Source: Thoreauomyces humboldtii (lineage: Eukaryota; Chytridiomycota; Chytridiomycetes; Spizellomycetales; Powellomycetaceae). From it: DNA of 19,743 nt. Under the pieces are notes generated by a model. That model was not told the DNA's origin, made no database searches, and saw only the letters and a list, made by a program, of their open reading frames with translations. The DNA lies in contig JADGJA010000401.1 in NCBI GenBank assembly GCA_027596035.1, positions 1 to 19,743 on the forward strand. Direction: 5' to 3'. A program made the translations under genes and the position numbers. Below, piece after piece: positions 1 to 7,723 of the stretch. Numbering within the stretch: the first letter of the stretch is position 1; the number at the start of each line of letters is the position of its first letter.

Positions 1-2
1 AC

Positions 3-1163
3 GGCTTACTCCGTCCCCTGGACATCCCCTCAACCGTTCATCACACCCACGGTTACGACCTCTTCACCCTTCCTCCTACTCCGCCTTCCGACGCTCAACC
101 TGTCATCCTCTGCGTCGTCGACTACCTCTCCTCCAAGACCTACCTCGCTCCCGCTTCCTCTTCCCTCACAAGTTCCGAACTCGCCCACCTTCTCTGGTCT
201 GCAGTTTGGCAACACACCGGCGTCCCTCATCTCGTCATATCCGACCGCGAACCTCGCGCCATCTCCAACCTCTTCACCGCCTTCAACACCCTTATGGGTA
301 TCGAACACCGATTCTCCACGGCTCGCCATCAGCAAACCGACGGCCGAACCGAACGCGCTATTTCGACCGCCAAAACCATCGTCAAGAAATACCTCAACTA
401 CGCCGGATCCAACTGGCAGACCTTCCTCCCCCAAGTTCAATTCGCAATCAATTCCACCCCTCGCCGCCACCTCGGCAATCTCTCTCCGTTTCAAATCGAA
501 AACCCTTCTTTCACGCCGAACCCGCCTGGCTGGCATATCGCCCCCGAGCAAGTTGCCGCCCTCGTCCCTCACGACCGCGCCACCATCACTCGTTTGCAAA
601 TTGTGGCCCAAGAAATCCACACCGTCGTTCAACACTCCCTCCGCGAAGCCCAAGACCAATATGAACAGTACTTCAACGACGGACGCACCCCCATCTCCTT
701 CGCCATCGGCGACCAAGTCGACCTGAACCGACACGGCCTTACCGTCACCTTCGACGCTGTCAAGCCCCCCAAACTCCTCCGCAAATGGATTGGCCCGTAC
801 ACCGTTGCCGCTTTCGGTCCGCACCCCGACACCTATCGGCTCGACCTGTCTACGACCGCCCTCAAAAACATCTGGCCGTACTTCCACGTCAACATCCTTC
901 GCTCTCACGTCCCACAAACACATCCGCTCCGCGAAGACCCTGAACCCGCACCAGAGCCCGTTCTCATCGAGGGCGTCCCCGAATACCAAGTCGAAGAGAT
1001 TCTGGACGAAGCCGTCGTCGGCCGCCGCCCCCACCGCGAACGCTCCTTCCTCGTGAAGTGGATCGGCTGGACCGACCCTACCTGGCAACCTGAAGGCGAT
1101 ATCGACCAAACGGAAGCCTTCGACATCTGGCGCGCCAACCATCCACCCCTTCCCCTTGCTTAG
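3..1163 (+). CDS. Retrotransposon pol C terminus: integrase with chromodomain (5' partial)
   Basis: Open in frame from base 3 to the TAG at 1161-1163, about 386 codons, with no start inside the window. It holds the integrase core that inserts the element's cDNA into the host genome. The catalytic acids are visible: Asp in VVDYLS (120-122), Asp in ISDRE (243-245) and Glu in TDGRTERA (351-353). The second Asp and the Glu are separated by exactly 35 residues, the classic D-35-E spacing. The usual SDRG is SDRE here. A GPY/F-like stretch (KWIGPYTV, then YFHVNILRS) follows at about 784-903. The chromodomain (from EYQVEEILDEA to SFLVKWIGW and TWQPEGDI) spans about 981-1110 and in this family is thought to guide integration to particular chromatin. 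An internal ATG at 294 is not the real start, because homology runs well upstream of it. Confidence 0.93.
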   Translation, partial: GLLRPLDIPSTVHHTHGYDLFTLPPTPPSDAQPVILCVVDYLSSKTYLAPASSSLTSSELAHLLWSAVWQHTGVPHLVISDREPRAISNLFTAFNTLMGIEHRFSTARHQQTDGRTERAISTAKTIVKKYLNYAGSNWQTFLPQVQFAINSTPRRHLGNLSPFQIENPSFTPNPPGWHIAPEQVAALVPHDRATITRLQIVAQEIHTVVQHSLREAQDQYEQYFNDGRTPISFAIGDQVDLNRHGLTVTFDAVKPPKLLRKWIGPYTVAAFGPHPDTYRLDLSTTALKNIWPYFHVNILRSHVPQTHPLREDPEPAPEPVLIEGVPEYQVEEILDEAVVGRRPHRERSFLVKWIGWTDPTWQPEGDIDQTEAFDIWRANHPPLPLA

Positions 1164-1517
1164 TTACCCCTTTAATCCGCTCCATCTGTACCCCCCTTGT
1201 AGTCCTTTTATGTCATGGCCGTTTATTTTCGGCTAAGTTGTTCCGACGACTATGCTGGAGGCTAGTCGCTCGAAGCGTGGTGTTTCCGAATAAGACACGG
1301 ACACTTCACGGGGTTGCGTTCCGATGTCGTGGCGTGCGATCCCTTCATCGAAGAGATGGCGCTTAATCACCGCTTCATCTCGGTCGCCCGACGGGGTCAC
1401 GCGATTGGGACAAGTCGACGGACTTCGCCCGGAGCTGGTGAGCCTGATCAGCCCAGTACTCCACCACCTGATGCATGAACCCTCGGGTCATCAGAAGACC
1501 TTCGGGTTCAGGGGAGG
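1164..1517 (+). other. 3' untranslated region of the chromovirus
   Basis: No coding potential was recognised between the pol stop and the LTR. The stretch ends in the purine run that abuts the LTR, as expected for the internal 3' end of an LTR retrotransposon. Confidence 0.7.
1510..1517 (+). other. Polypurine tract of the chromovirus
   Basis: AGGGGAGG lies directly against the TGTGATACG that opens the LTR. A purine run in this position primes plus-strand DNA synthesis in LTR retrotransposons. Its presence shows that the LTR at 1518 belongs to this element as the 3' LTR. The second LTR copy at 1985 has no such run before it. Confidence 0.75.
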
Positions 1518-1768
1518 TGTGATACGCCTCTCTTTTGCTATCCAAACCCCCACGTGGTCAACCCCGTCTAACCCCTCACTCCACTGTCGAGCCCTTTATC
1601 TCCGACTCCCCCTGCTGTGCCTCGACTCCCCTCTGCTGTGCCACCTTTTCCCTTTTTCCTCCGGCCGCTCACACCATTCCCAGTATATATAGCAGCCCCC
1701 TGCCGATTCTCCCTGCCACTTAGTACATTCATTGGAATATATGTATCGTTGACTCAGTGCGTCTCACA
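1518..1768 (+). repeat. 3' LTR of the chromovirus (251 bp)
   Basis: It begins TGTGATACGCC and ends GTCTCACA, so it has TG...CA ends. It closely matches the copy at 1985-2233 through most of its length. A TATA-like box (TATATATAG, 1684-1692) lies about 80 bp from the right end, as expected for an LTR promoter. The five bases after it, TATTG (1769-1773), would be the right target-site duplication; the left partner is outside the window. Confidence 0.85.
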
Positions 1769-1979
1769 TATTGTGAGTGGATGCAAGAACGGCTTGAGGT
1801 AGCGGAGACTGCAACTGGAAGCACTCACTGTTGCCATAGAATGCGGGCATTGCTGAATTCCACATCGGACATGCAGCAACGGAGAATAGGGGGATGGACA
1901 TTGAGCCAGTTCAACTTCAACAAGGGGTGGAACATCTGGACGGACGATCGGACAGAGGATGAACTTCACGCCAGCGCCA
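1769..1979. other. Spacer between two LTR copies
   Basis: About 210 bp of unique-looking sequence between the 3' LTR and the solo LTR. It has no purine tract next to the second LTR and no recognisable gene. It is best read as host DNA, or older repeat DNA, lying between two independent insertions. Confidence 0.5.
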
Positions 1980-2238
1980 TGGGATGTGATACGCCTCTCT
2001 TTTGCTATCCAAACCCTCACGTAGTCAACCCCGTCTGAACCACTCACTCCACTGTCGAGCACCTTATCTCTGACCCCCCCTGCTGTGTCTCGGCTTCCCT
2101 GCTGTGCCGCTTTGTCCCTTCTTCCCCCCGGCCGCTCATTCTTTCCCCAGTCTATATAGCGAGCCCCTGCCGATTCCCCCTGTCACGGTACATTCCTCCG
2201 AATATACCTACCTCCGACTCTGTGCGTCTGACATGGGA
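1980..2238. repeat. 5-bp target-site duplication TGGGA around the solo LTR
   Basis: TGGGA occurs at 1980-1984 immediately before the LTR's TG and again at 2234-2238 immediately after its CA. A perfect 5-bp duplication is what Ty3/gypsy integration leaves. It shows that this LTR inserted as an element of its own and was not part of the neighbouring copy. Confidence 0.85.
1985..2233 (+). mobile_element. Solo LTR of the same chromovirus family (249 bp)
   Basis: Starts TGTGATACGCC and ends GTCTGACA. It is collinear with the 3' LTR at 1518-1768 with scattered substitutions and small gaps, and carries the same TATA-like box (TATATAG, 2153-2159). No retrotransposon coding sequence adjoins it and it is bracketed by TGGGA on both sides. 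Solo LTRs form when the two LTRs of a full element recombine and delete the interior. A pair with the 1518 copy as a tiny non-autonomous element is less likely, because the flanks of that pair do not match. Confidence 0.85.
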
Positions 2239-2268
2239 TTTGTGAGGGGAGCATATGATTTCCATATT

Positions 2269-2632
2269 AGGGGGTTTCAAAGTTAACCTTAACACGTTGT
2301 TAACATGCCAGAAACGTTGTTAACACGTTTCTCTCGTGAGTTAACATGCCAGAAAATTTCCCCCAAATCCAATCTTGAACGAGTTTCGCGAGAAAGTGGT
2401 AGCTGGATTTTGGAAAGACTTTCGCGAAAGTCGCTTTTGAGCAGAAGTAGTAGCCTTTTCAAGCCTTTTGGACGGCCTTACCAATTTGCCGCAAGTTTGG
2501 TACCATAGACCCCAAACCATGGGTGAGAGGTTGCACAGGTTGTTGCCCTTTAACGACTTGACTTTCGACTCGCCAGAAAAAGGCTGACTTTTGTACTCTG
2601 CAACGTGTTAAGGCCCAACTTTGAAACCCCCT
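2269..2632. mobile_element. MITE-like element A (364 bp, 16-bp perfect TIRs)
   Basis: The left end AGGGGGTTTCAAAGTT (2269-2284) is the exact reverse complement of the right end (2617-2632). There is no coding capacity. Inside are a 16-bp direct repeat, GTTAACATGCCAGAAA, at 2299-2314 and 2340-2355, and a 16-bp palindrome at 2417-2432 centred on TTTCGCGAAA. It shares the motif GGTACC..TAGACCCCAA, at a similar distance from its left end, with element B. Target duplication is unclear (flanks ATT and TTT). The superfamily is not assigned; a non-autonomous DNA transposon is the simplest reading. Confidence 0.7.
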
Positions 2633-2648
2633 TTTGTAACAGTGTAAT

Positions 2649-3011
2649 AGGGGGTTTCAAATATGTCGAAAATGGACGTTTCTCGCAACGCGAGTAAATT
2701 TTGTGGATTCCTGTCCAAATCGTGAGTTTTATCGAGTTTTGCGAAAGTCTCTGATGTAGCTCGCGAGCTACATCAGGATTTCGACGAAGTTTTGCGAAAG
2801 TTGGAGTTTCGCGCTCTCCAAGTTTCGTTACCTGACTGCCGGGTCAAGTTACCCCTCTGTCGAACCTCGGTACCCCTAGACCCCAATCCAGGGTTGAAGA
2901 ACGCAGTTACCACGGTTTCAATAAGCGAGTTGGGCCACAAAGTCGACAGAAACAGTGGACGAGTTTACACGCCCTCGAAAAACGCGAGTTTCGGCATACT
3001 TGAAACCTCCT
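2649..3011. mobile_element. MITE-like element B (363 bp, imperfect TIRs)
   Basis: The left end AGGGGGTTTCAAATATG and the right end (reverse complement AGGAGGTTTCAAGTATG) differ at two positions. It lies 16 bp to the right of element A in the same orientation and is 1 bp shorter. It shares A's terminal motif and the internal block around GGTACC (2869 here, 2505 in A). A 26-bp perfect palindrome lies at 2751-2776. The element is flanked by AAT on both sides (2646-2648 and 3012-3014), a possible 3-bp target duplication. It is non-coding. A and B could instead be one 743-bp composite bounded by the outermost inverted repeats. Confidence 0.65.
2751..2776. repeat. 26-bp perfect palindrome within MITE B
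   Basis: The stretch from CTGATGTAGC to GAGCTACATCAG is identical to its own reverse complement, centred on CTCGCGAG. It could form a cruciform or an RNA hairpin with no loop spacer. It is the largest exact palindrome I noticed in the window. Confidence 0.9.
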
Positions 3012-3736
3012 AATGTTGATGCATGTGGCGCTCAATTTGCATACAATAATGATACTGTACAGCCACTTTTGGCGGACAACGCAAAAACAACGTCTCACTC
3101 GAACCACGGTGTAGCGGACTACATCTGCTTTGAGAGTTTAAGTGCTCCTGGTAAACTGGCAAAACGCATCGTAAAAAATCCCTCACATAAGGCCACCTCG
3201 ATCGTCTCTCGTCAACATCAGGTCCCAAACTTCCTGTGTGAAGAACCTAGCAGGGAACAGCGCTGCAGCGCTGGTTTTGTGAACTTCCAGTTAATGTGCG
3301 ATGCCGAAGCAGAAATGTGCCAAAAAGCATGGAAAACCTCATGGATAATGACGTGGTCGCCGAAGGGTCATCCGCGCATGGTGCAGAACCTATCCCTGAA
3401 CGTTGTACCATGAAGATGCTCCTGCAACTACCCTATTGTTCATATTGGGTACCCCCGCCACTTTCGTCAAAGGGCCCACCAAACAGATCTATTTCGTGCT
3501 TTGCAGCAAATGAGAGAATACGTGAAAACAGGGCGGAGGTACGTCAACTGGATGTAGTGAACAGAAGCTCCACCGCTCAAAGCGATTGAGCACCGCATTG
3601 AAAGAGGCAGCTTGCAGTAGAGTAGGTTTATGTCGTGCGGCGTTCGTATTGATGATCGTGTTAGATGCTATTAAAATCAATGGAAGTCCTGTCATCAGCA
3701 AGATGCCCTGTCTTCCTGTGCCCCCCGAACACAGAC
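3012..3736. other. Intergenic region with no recognisable gene
   Basis: Between the right end of the MITE-like pair and the eIF4A stop codon I see no conserved protein, tRNA or clear repeat. Short open frames exist but have no recognisable motif. The right part should include the 3' UTR of eIF4A. Confidence 0.5.
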
Positions 3737-5356
3737 TTACAGTTCGGCAATGTTCATGGGCATCTCTTCGACCTGAGTGTTGTAGAACTGTTCAATGTCA
3801 CGGAGCATACGGACGTCGTCGGCGGTGACGAAGTTGATGGCAACTCCCTTGCGACCGAAACGACCACCGCGACCAATGCGGTGGATATAGTTCTCCCGAT
3901 TGGTGGGAAGATCGTAGTTGATAACTAGGGAGACCTGCTGAACGTCGATACCGCGGGCAAGCAGATCCGTGGTGATCAGGACACGCGAAGAACCAGAGCG
4001 GAACTCCTTCATGATGACATCACGTTCGCCCTGGGTCATATCACCGTGCTTTGAAAGTGCAGAAATTTAGTTACATGTATTCATCCCTCCCGACAAACTC
4101 GAACCTACCATAGCGGAGACGGTAAACTGACGACCATGCATCTTCTCGGTCAACCAGTCGACCTTCCGGCGCGTGTTGCAGAAAATGACTGCCTGCGTGA
4201 TGGTGACGGTCTCGTAGAGGTCGCAGAGAGTGTCGAGCTTCCACTCCTCCTTCTCCACGGCGACATAGAACTGCTTGATACCTTCAAGGGTAAGCTCGTC
4301 GCGCTTGACGAGGATACGGACCGGATCTCTCATGAAGCGCTTGGTAACCTCCAAAACCTCGGCGGGCATGGTGGCCGAAAGCAAAACGACCTGGGTGGCG
4401 GGAGGAAGTAGCTGGAAGACGTCGTAAATTTGCTCCGTGAATCCACGGGACAGCATCTCATCAGCCTCGTCAAGCACAAACATCTTCATCGAGTCGGTCT
4501 TGAGGGCTCCGCGGTTAATCATATCGAAAACGCGACCGGGGGTGCCGACAACAACGTGAACGCCAGCATCGAGCTTACGCATGTCCTCACGAACGTTGGT
4601 TCCACCAATGCAGGCGTGGCACTCGATGTTCATGTACTCTCCGAGAGCAATGAGAACCTTCTGGATCTGCTGAGCGAGTTCACGAGTGGGGGCAAGGATC
4701 AAAGCCTGACACTCCTTCTTGGTCATGTCGAGCGACTGCAGAATGGAGATAGAGAAAGTCGCAGTCTTTCCGGTACCAGACTGCGCCTGAGCAATGACAT
4801 CGTGGCCCTTGATCACGGGAAGGATCGCACGCTGCTGGATGGCCGAGGGGCGCTCGAAGCTGAGAAAACCCGAAAAGAAAAAAAACGGTCTCAGGAGCTG
4901 ACACACGGGTGCACAAAGAAAGAATCCCAGTGCTCACCCGTAAGCGTAGATTCCTCGAAGAAGCTCTTCGCGGAGCTTCATGTCATCGAACTTGTCGACG
5001 ACCTCGTCCCAGTTGGACTAAACACGAGCAATTGGCAACCTGGTCAGCCTTTCCGCAGACTAGATAGCCTGCCCCGAACAAAGAAGATGTAAACCTCAAT
5101 CTCCGTCTCCGGAACATCGGTGAAGGTACCCTCAGCGGCAGGGGGGGCTCTGCAAGAGACCGGGAACGAACATCGATCAGTAAAAACGAACACTGGTCCA
5201 GGCGGCGTCACCAGATCCTCCCGGACAAAAGCTTCCAGGGGGGGCGAGCCCCAAATAGGGCGAGAAAACGAGGCGAAGAGTAGGCAAACGACATTGCTGG
5301 ACAGGGAATGGCATGGATGGGGACGGCTCGTCTACTCACTTGGAATCGGTAGCCAT
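3737..5356 (-). CDS. eIF4A: Eukaryotic translation initiation factor 4A (DEAD-box RNA helicase)
   Basis: ATP-dependent RNA helicase of the cap-binding complex eIF4F, which unwinds mRNA 5' leaders for ribosome scanning in the cytoplasm. Exons on the minus strand: 5356-5340, 5149-5095, 5017-4938, 4859-4109 and 4048-3737, giving 404 aa, close to the usual length. The start reads MATDSK and the family signature [13 protein letters not shown] follows at residue 25. Helicase motifs are complete: AQSGTGKT (Lys82), PTRELA (from about 118), TPGR, DEAD (181-184), SAT (about 212), [16 protein letters not shown] and [11 protein letters not shown]. The protein ends MPMNIAEL. The donor of intron 2 is a weak GTTTAC, but the join restores ETEIE-SNWDE. 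The first exon codes for only 17 nt. It is divergent from the CDF gene, with 252 bp between start codons. Confidence 0.97.
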
Positions 5357-5608
5357 GTTTGTGGTTGAACAGGAATTGCGAGGGCTGGGGGGAGGGCCAG
5401 TAAATAGGGGAGGGCAGCGCAGCGACCGAGGACTTTTTTTTTCTTCTTCTTCCCTTCCCCCCTCCTTCTCCACTTTTGCCGCAAACGAGGGGCAAGGCTC
5501 TCTCTCGCTCCTTAATGACGGCCCACAGCCACCTGAGGTCGATGATACACGTCACAGCTGCAAAGTGCTACTTGTGCTGTATCATTCTGTGGGTTCAAGC
5601 TCGCAGCA
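5357..5608. promoter_or_regulatory. Shared upstream region of eIF4A and the CDF transporter
   Basis: This 252-bp interval separates two divergent start codons, so it must hold both 5' leaders and promoters. It contains a strong pyrimidine run on the plus strand (about 5434-5472, TTTTTTTTTCTTCTTCTTCC and following). I could not identify a definite TATA box. Confidence 0.6.
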
Positions 5609-7202
5609 ATGATGTCCCGATGGGCCTGCGGCAAGTATGCACGTATGCGGGTGGCGCCGTTGTCTCTCTCGCAACATTCCTTTTGCCGGCCACACGGAAC
5701 ACACAGTCATCATCACGTCGGACTGGCTGAGCGCGAAACAGCCGATGGTGCGCCAGGGAGTGCCAATCCAGCCTGACATGTGTTTCCAATAACATAAGTT
5801 TACGCAGGTACTCGTGTCACGCTGGCGGGGTATGCTCCGTGAGCTGCGACGTTGCCAGACACCTTTCTCGTGACTTAGCACGGACCGCCTCATTACAGAC
5901 TGGGACTCAACGTTGGGTTGACACTTGTCAAAGGCGCTGGGGGAGTGTGAGTTAAAGAATGTCAGCGGATCGTGGAACAGCCTCTCACCGACTCATCAAC
6001 GGCTTTCTCAGAGCATGGCATTCGACATCTTTGATTGCGGAAGCAATGCACTCCTTGAGCGATCTGACAAGGTACTTCCTCCTCTCCTTGGCTCTGCTCT
6101 CGCCCATTTTCTGACTTTGGAACCCTAGCGACCTTGTGACCTTGTTTACTTATCGTAAGGCTCGCCAGCCCGCCACCGTACAGTTCCCGTTCGGGTTCGC
6201 CAAGTTGGATCCTTTGGGCGGGTATGAACTCCTAGCAGGTTCCCCTTGGTCCGCAAATGTGAGATTTACTCCCGACTAGGGTAGTCGTATCCAGCTTACT
6301 GGTTGCCGCCGGTTGCACAATTGGTAAGTCGCTGAACTTGCTAAAGTCGACTTTTTCTAACGAAATCATAAATCAAGGACTCGAAAGCATGGAAACTCTT
6401 AGCGCGCTCTTTTCAGCAGAGTCTAGGCCGGTGGTTTCGTCGATGTCCATGAATCCCAATGCTCTCTACGTCATGTTGTTTAGCGTTGCGGCCAAAGAAA
6501 GCATGTATCGATGGACGCGAAGGGTCGCCGTCAGAGTGAAATCAGACGTCTTGACAGCAAACGCATGGCATCATCGTCTTGATGCGTATTCGTCATCAGT
6601 TGCCCTGGTCGCGGTCGCCGGCGCAGTATACGGCTTCAACTGGTTGGACTCCTTGGGCGGGATTCTGGTTTCAGGTAAAGGAATTCTTTGGTTATATGAT
6701 TCAAGGATCGATTCTCAACATTTTCCGCGTTTTGTAGTCATGATCGTCAAATCCGGCTTACAGACCTTAGTTCCTTCGTTGATGCAGCTATTGGACGCCG
6801 GAGCTCCTACAGAAATTCTTGAACGTGTGGCTAAGCTACTGGAGCTCACCGGACGTCAAGATTCTGCAATCCGTAGTGTCGAGTCTGTTCGAGTACGCAA
6901 GTGCGGACCTTCTTATCACGGTATAATGTCCCTTATACATTGTCCAAGCTCGTCATTTCTGATTTGCTTGCACAGTGGATTTCCAGCTCATCCTGGCGGA
7001 CGATAAGATTTCCTTGCACGGAGCCAACGAAGTAAAAGGTTGTTCTATGTGCCTAACCTGAATGCTATCTGACCACTTGCACATACAGATTGCCGCACAT
7101 TTGGAGCAAACGCTCAAGACATCAATTCCGGGTAAGCTGGAGGAGGCTTTGCGAGCTGCGTGGCGAGATCGCTCAAGTGAACCGGTTTCTTCAAGGGCTT
7201 GA
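5609..7202 (+). CDS. Mitochondrial-type cation diffusion facilitator (Mmt1-like)
   Basis: Predicted proton-coupled metal exporter of the CDF family; fungal Mmt proteins act in the mitochondrial inner membrane and affect iron or zinc handling. Ten exons: 5609-5747, 5808-5829, 5899-5946, 6012-6071, 6129-6221, 6280-6323, 6378-6674, 6738-6920, 6976-7031 and 7089-7202, giving 351 aa. The N terminus (MMSRWACGKYARMR) is basic and presequence-like and is followed by HSHHH. The metal site in TM2 is His83 and Asp87 (EAMHSLSDLTSD), and in TM5 His200 and Asp204 (WHHRLD), the HxxxD arrangement of CDF proteins. A cytosolic-type C-terminal domain starts near GLQTLVPSLMQLLD. It is shorter than yeast Mmt1/2. 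Exon 2 is only 22 nt. The last donor (GTAAAA, 7032) was chosen because it alone gives a continuous C terminus. The transported metal cannot be read from sequence. Confidence 0.87.
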
Positions 7203-7693
7203 AGTGACCATCCGCTTTTCCCAAGTCTCATGAGCGCCTTAAACGCGCTGGCGATGGCGCGCGTATCAAGCCGAGTCTGGCAACATCGCAGCTCTCGGAG
7301 CATGCCCCGCCAGCGCGTTGTCCCTCCGCTATGAGAGGTAAACCTAATTAATTAATTAGAAGCCAAATCTTGTTTCCACTGTCTACATGGCAGCTCCCTA
7401 TGCAGTCGATCTCGGCTGGCCGCAGTTGGGAGCGGGCTTCATCCCGGGCGGCGCTATTCGCCCCCTGAAATTTCCGGGAAACTCTCGGGCAGATCCGGAA
7501 GACACACCCGCCAGGAGAGCCCACGTGGCAATGGAGAATTTGAATTTATCCTCCCCCATAGGACCAATACCATCTGTGCCGTACCTGCACCCGGACTCCG
7601 AAGACCATTTCCCTTGAGGTGAGAACACAAGATAACGGTAGGGCCAGCATACCGATACCAAAACCGATACCAAAACCTTGCCGCTTACAGTAT
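7203..7693. other. Intergenic region between the CDF and peroxidase genes
   Basis: Holds the 3' end of the CDF transcript and the promoter and leader of the peroxidase gene. A TAAT microsatellite lies at 7345-7358 and a 12-bp tandem repeat, ACCGATACCAAA, in 2.25 copies at 7651-7677. An open frame from 7387 to 7617 has an ATG but no family resemblance, and I do not call it. Confidence 0.5.
7651..7677. repeat. 12-bp tandem repeat upstream of the peroxidase gene
   Basis: ACCGATACCAAA occurs twice in a row followed by ACC, ending 46 bp before the chosen start codon. It falls in the likely 5' leader or core promoter. Confidence 0.85.
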
Positions 7694-7723
7694 ATGAAAG
7701 GTTCCCAGACTGAGATACAAGCA

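Larger units (their letters stand above)
1..1768 (+). mobile_element. Ty3/gypsy chromovirus, 3' part with 3' LTR
   Basis: This is the 3' portion of an LTR retrotransposon cut by the window edge. It reads, in order, as pol (integrase, GPY/F-like region, chromodomain), a 3' untranslated stretch, a purine run and an LTR that starts TG and ends CA. The chromodomain at the integrase C terminus is the hallmark of chromoviruses. The gag, protease, reverse transcriptase, RNase H, primer binding site and 5' LTR must lie to the left of base 1. The visible coding part has no stop or frameshift and keeps the catalytic triad, so the copy may be young, but completeness cannot be judged here. Confidence 0.9.

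Noticed and set aside
30..1142. A 370-codon open frame on the minus strand
   Set aside because: It lies exactly opposite the integrase-chromodomain frame, is Gly, Val and Glu rich as expected from an antisense reading of that codon use, and has no motif. It is a shadow of the retrotransposon gene.
1518..2233. A miniature LTR retrotransposon formed by the two LTR copies and the 216 bp between them
   Set aside because: The flanks of the pair do not match, no purine tract precedes the right copy, and the right copy has its own perfect duplication. The left copy fits as the 3' LTR of the chromovirus.
7387..7617. A 76-codon plus-strand frame with ATG before the peroxidase gene
   Set aside because: It was considered as a presequence exon, but the peptide (MAAPYAVDLGWPQ...) has no presequence character and I found no supported join to the peroxidase frame.
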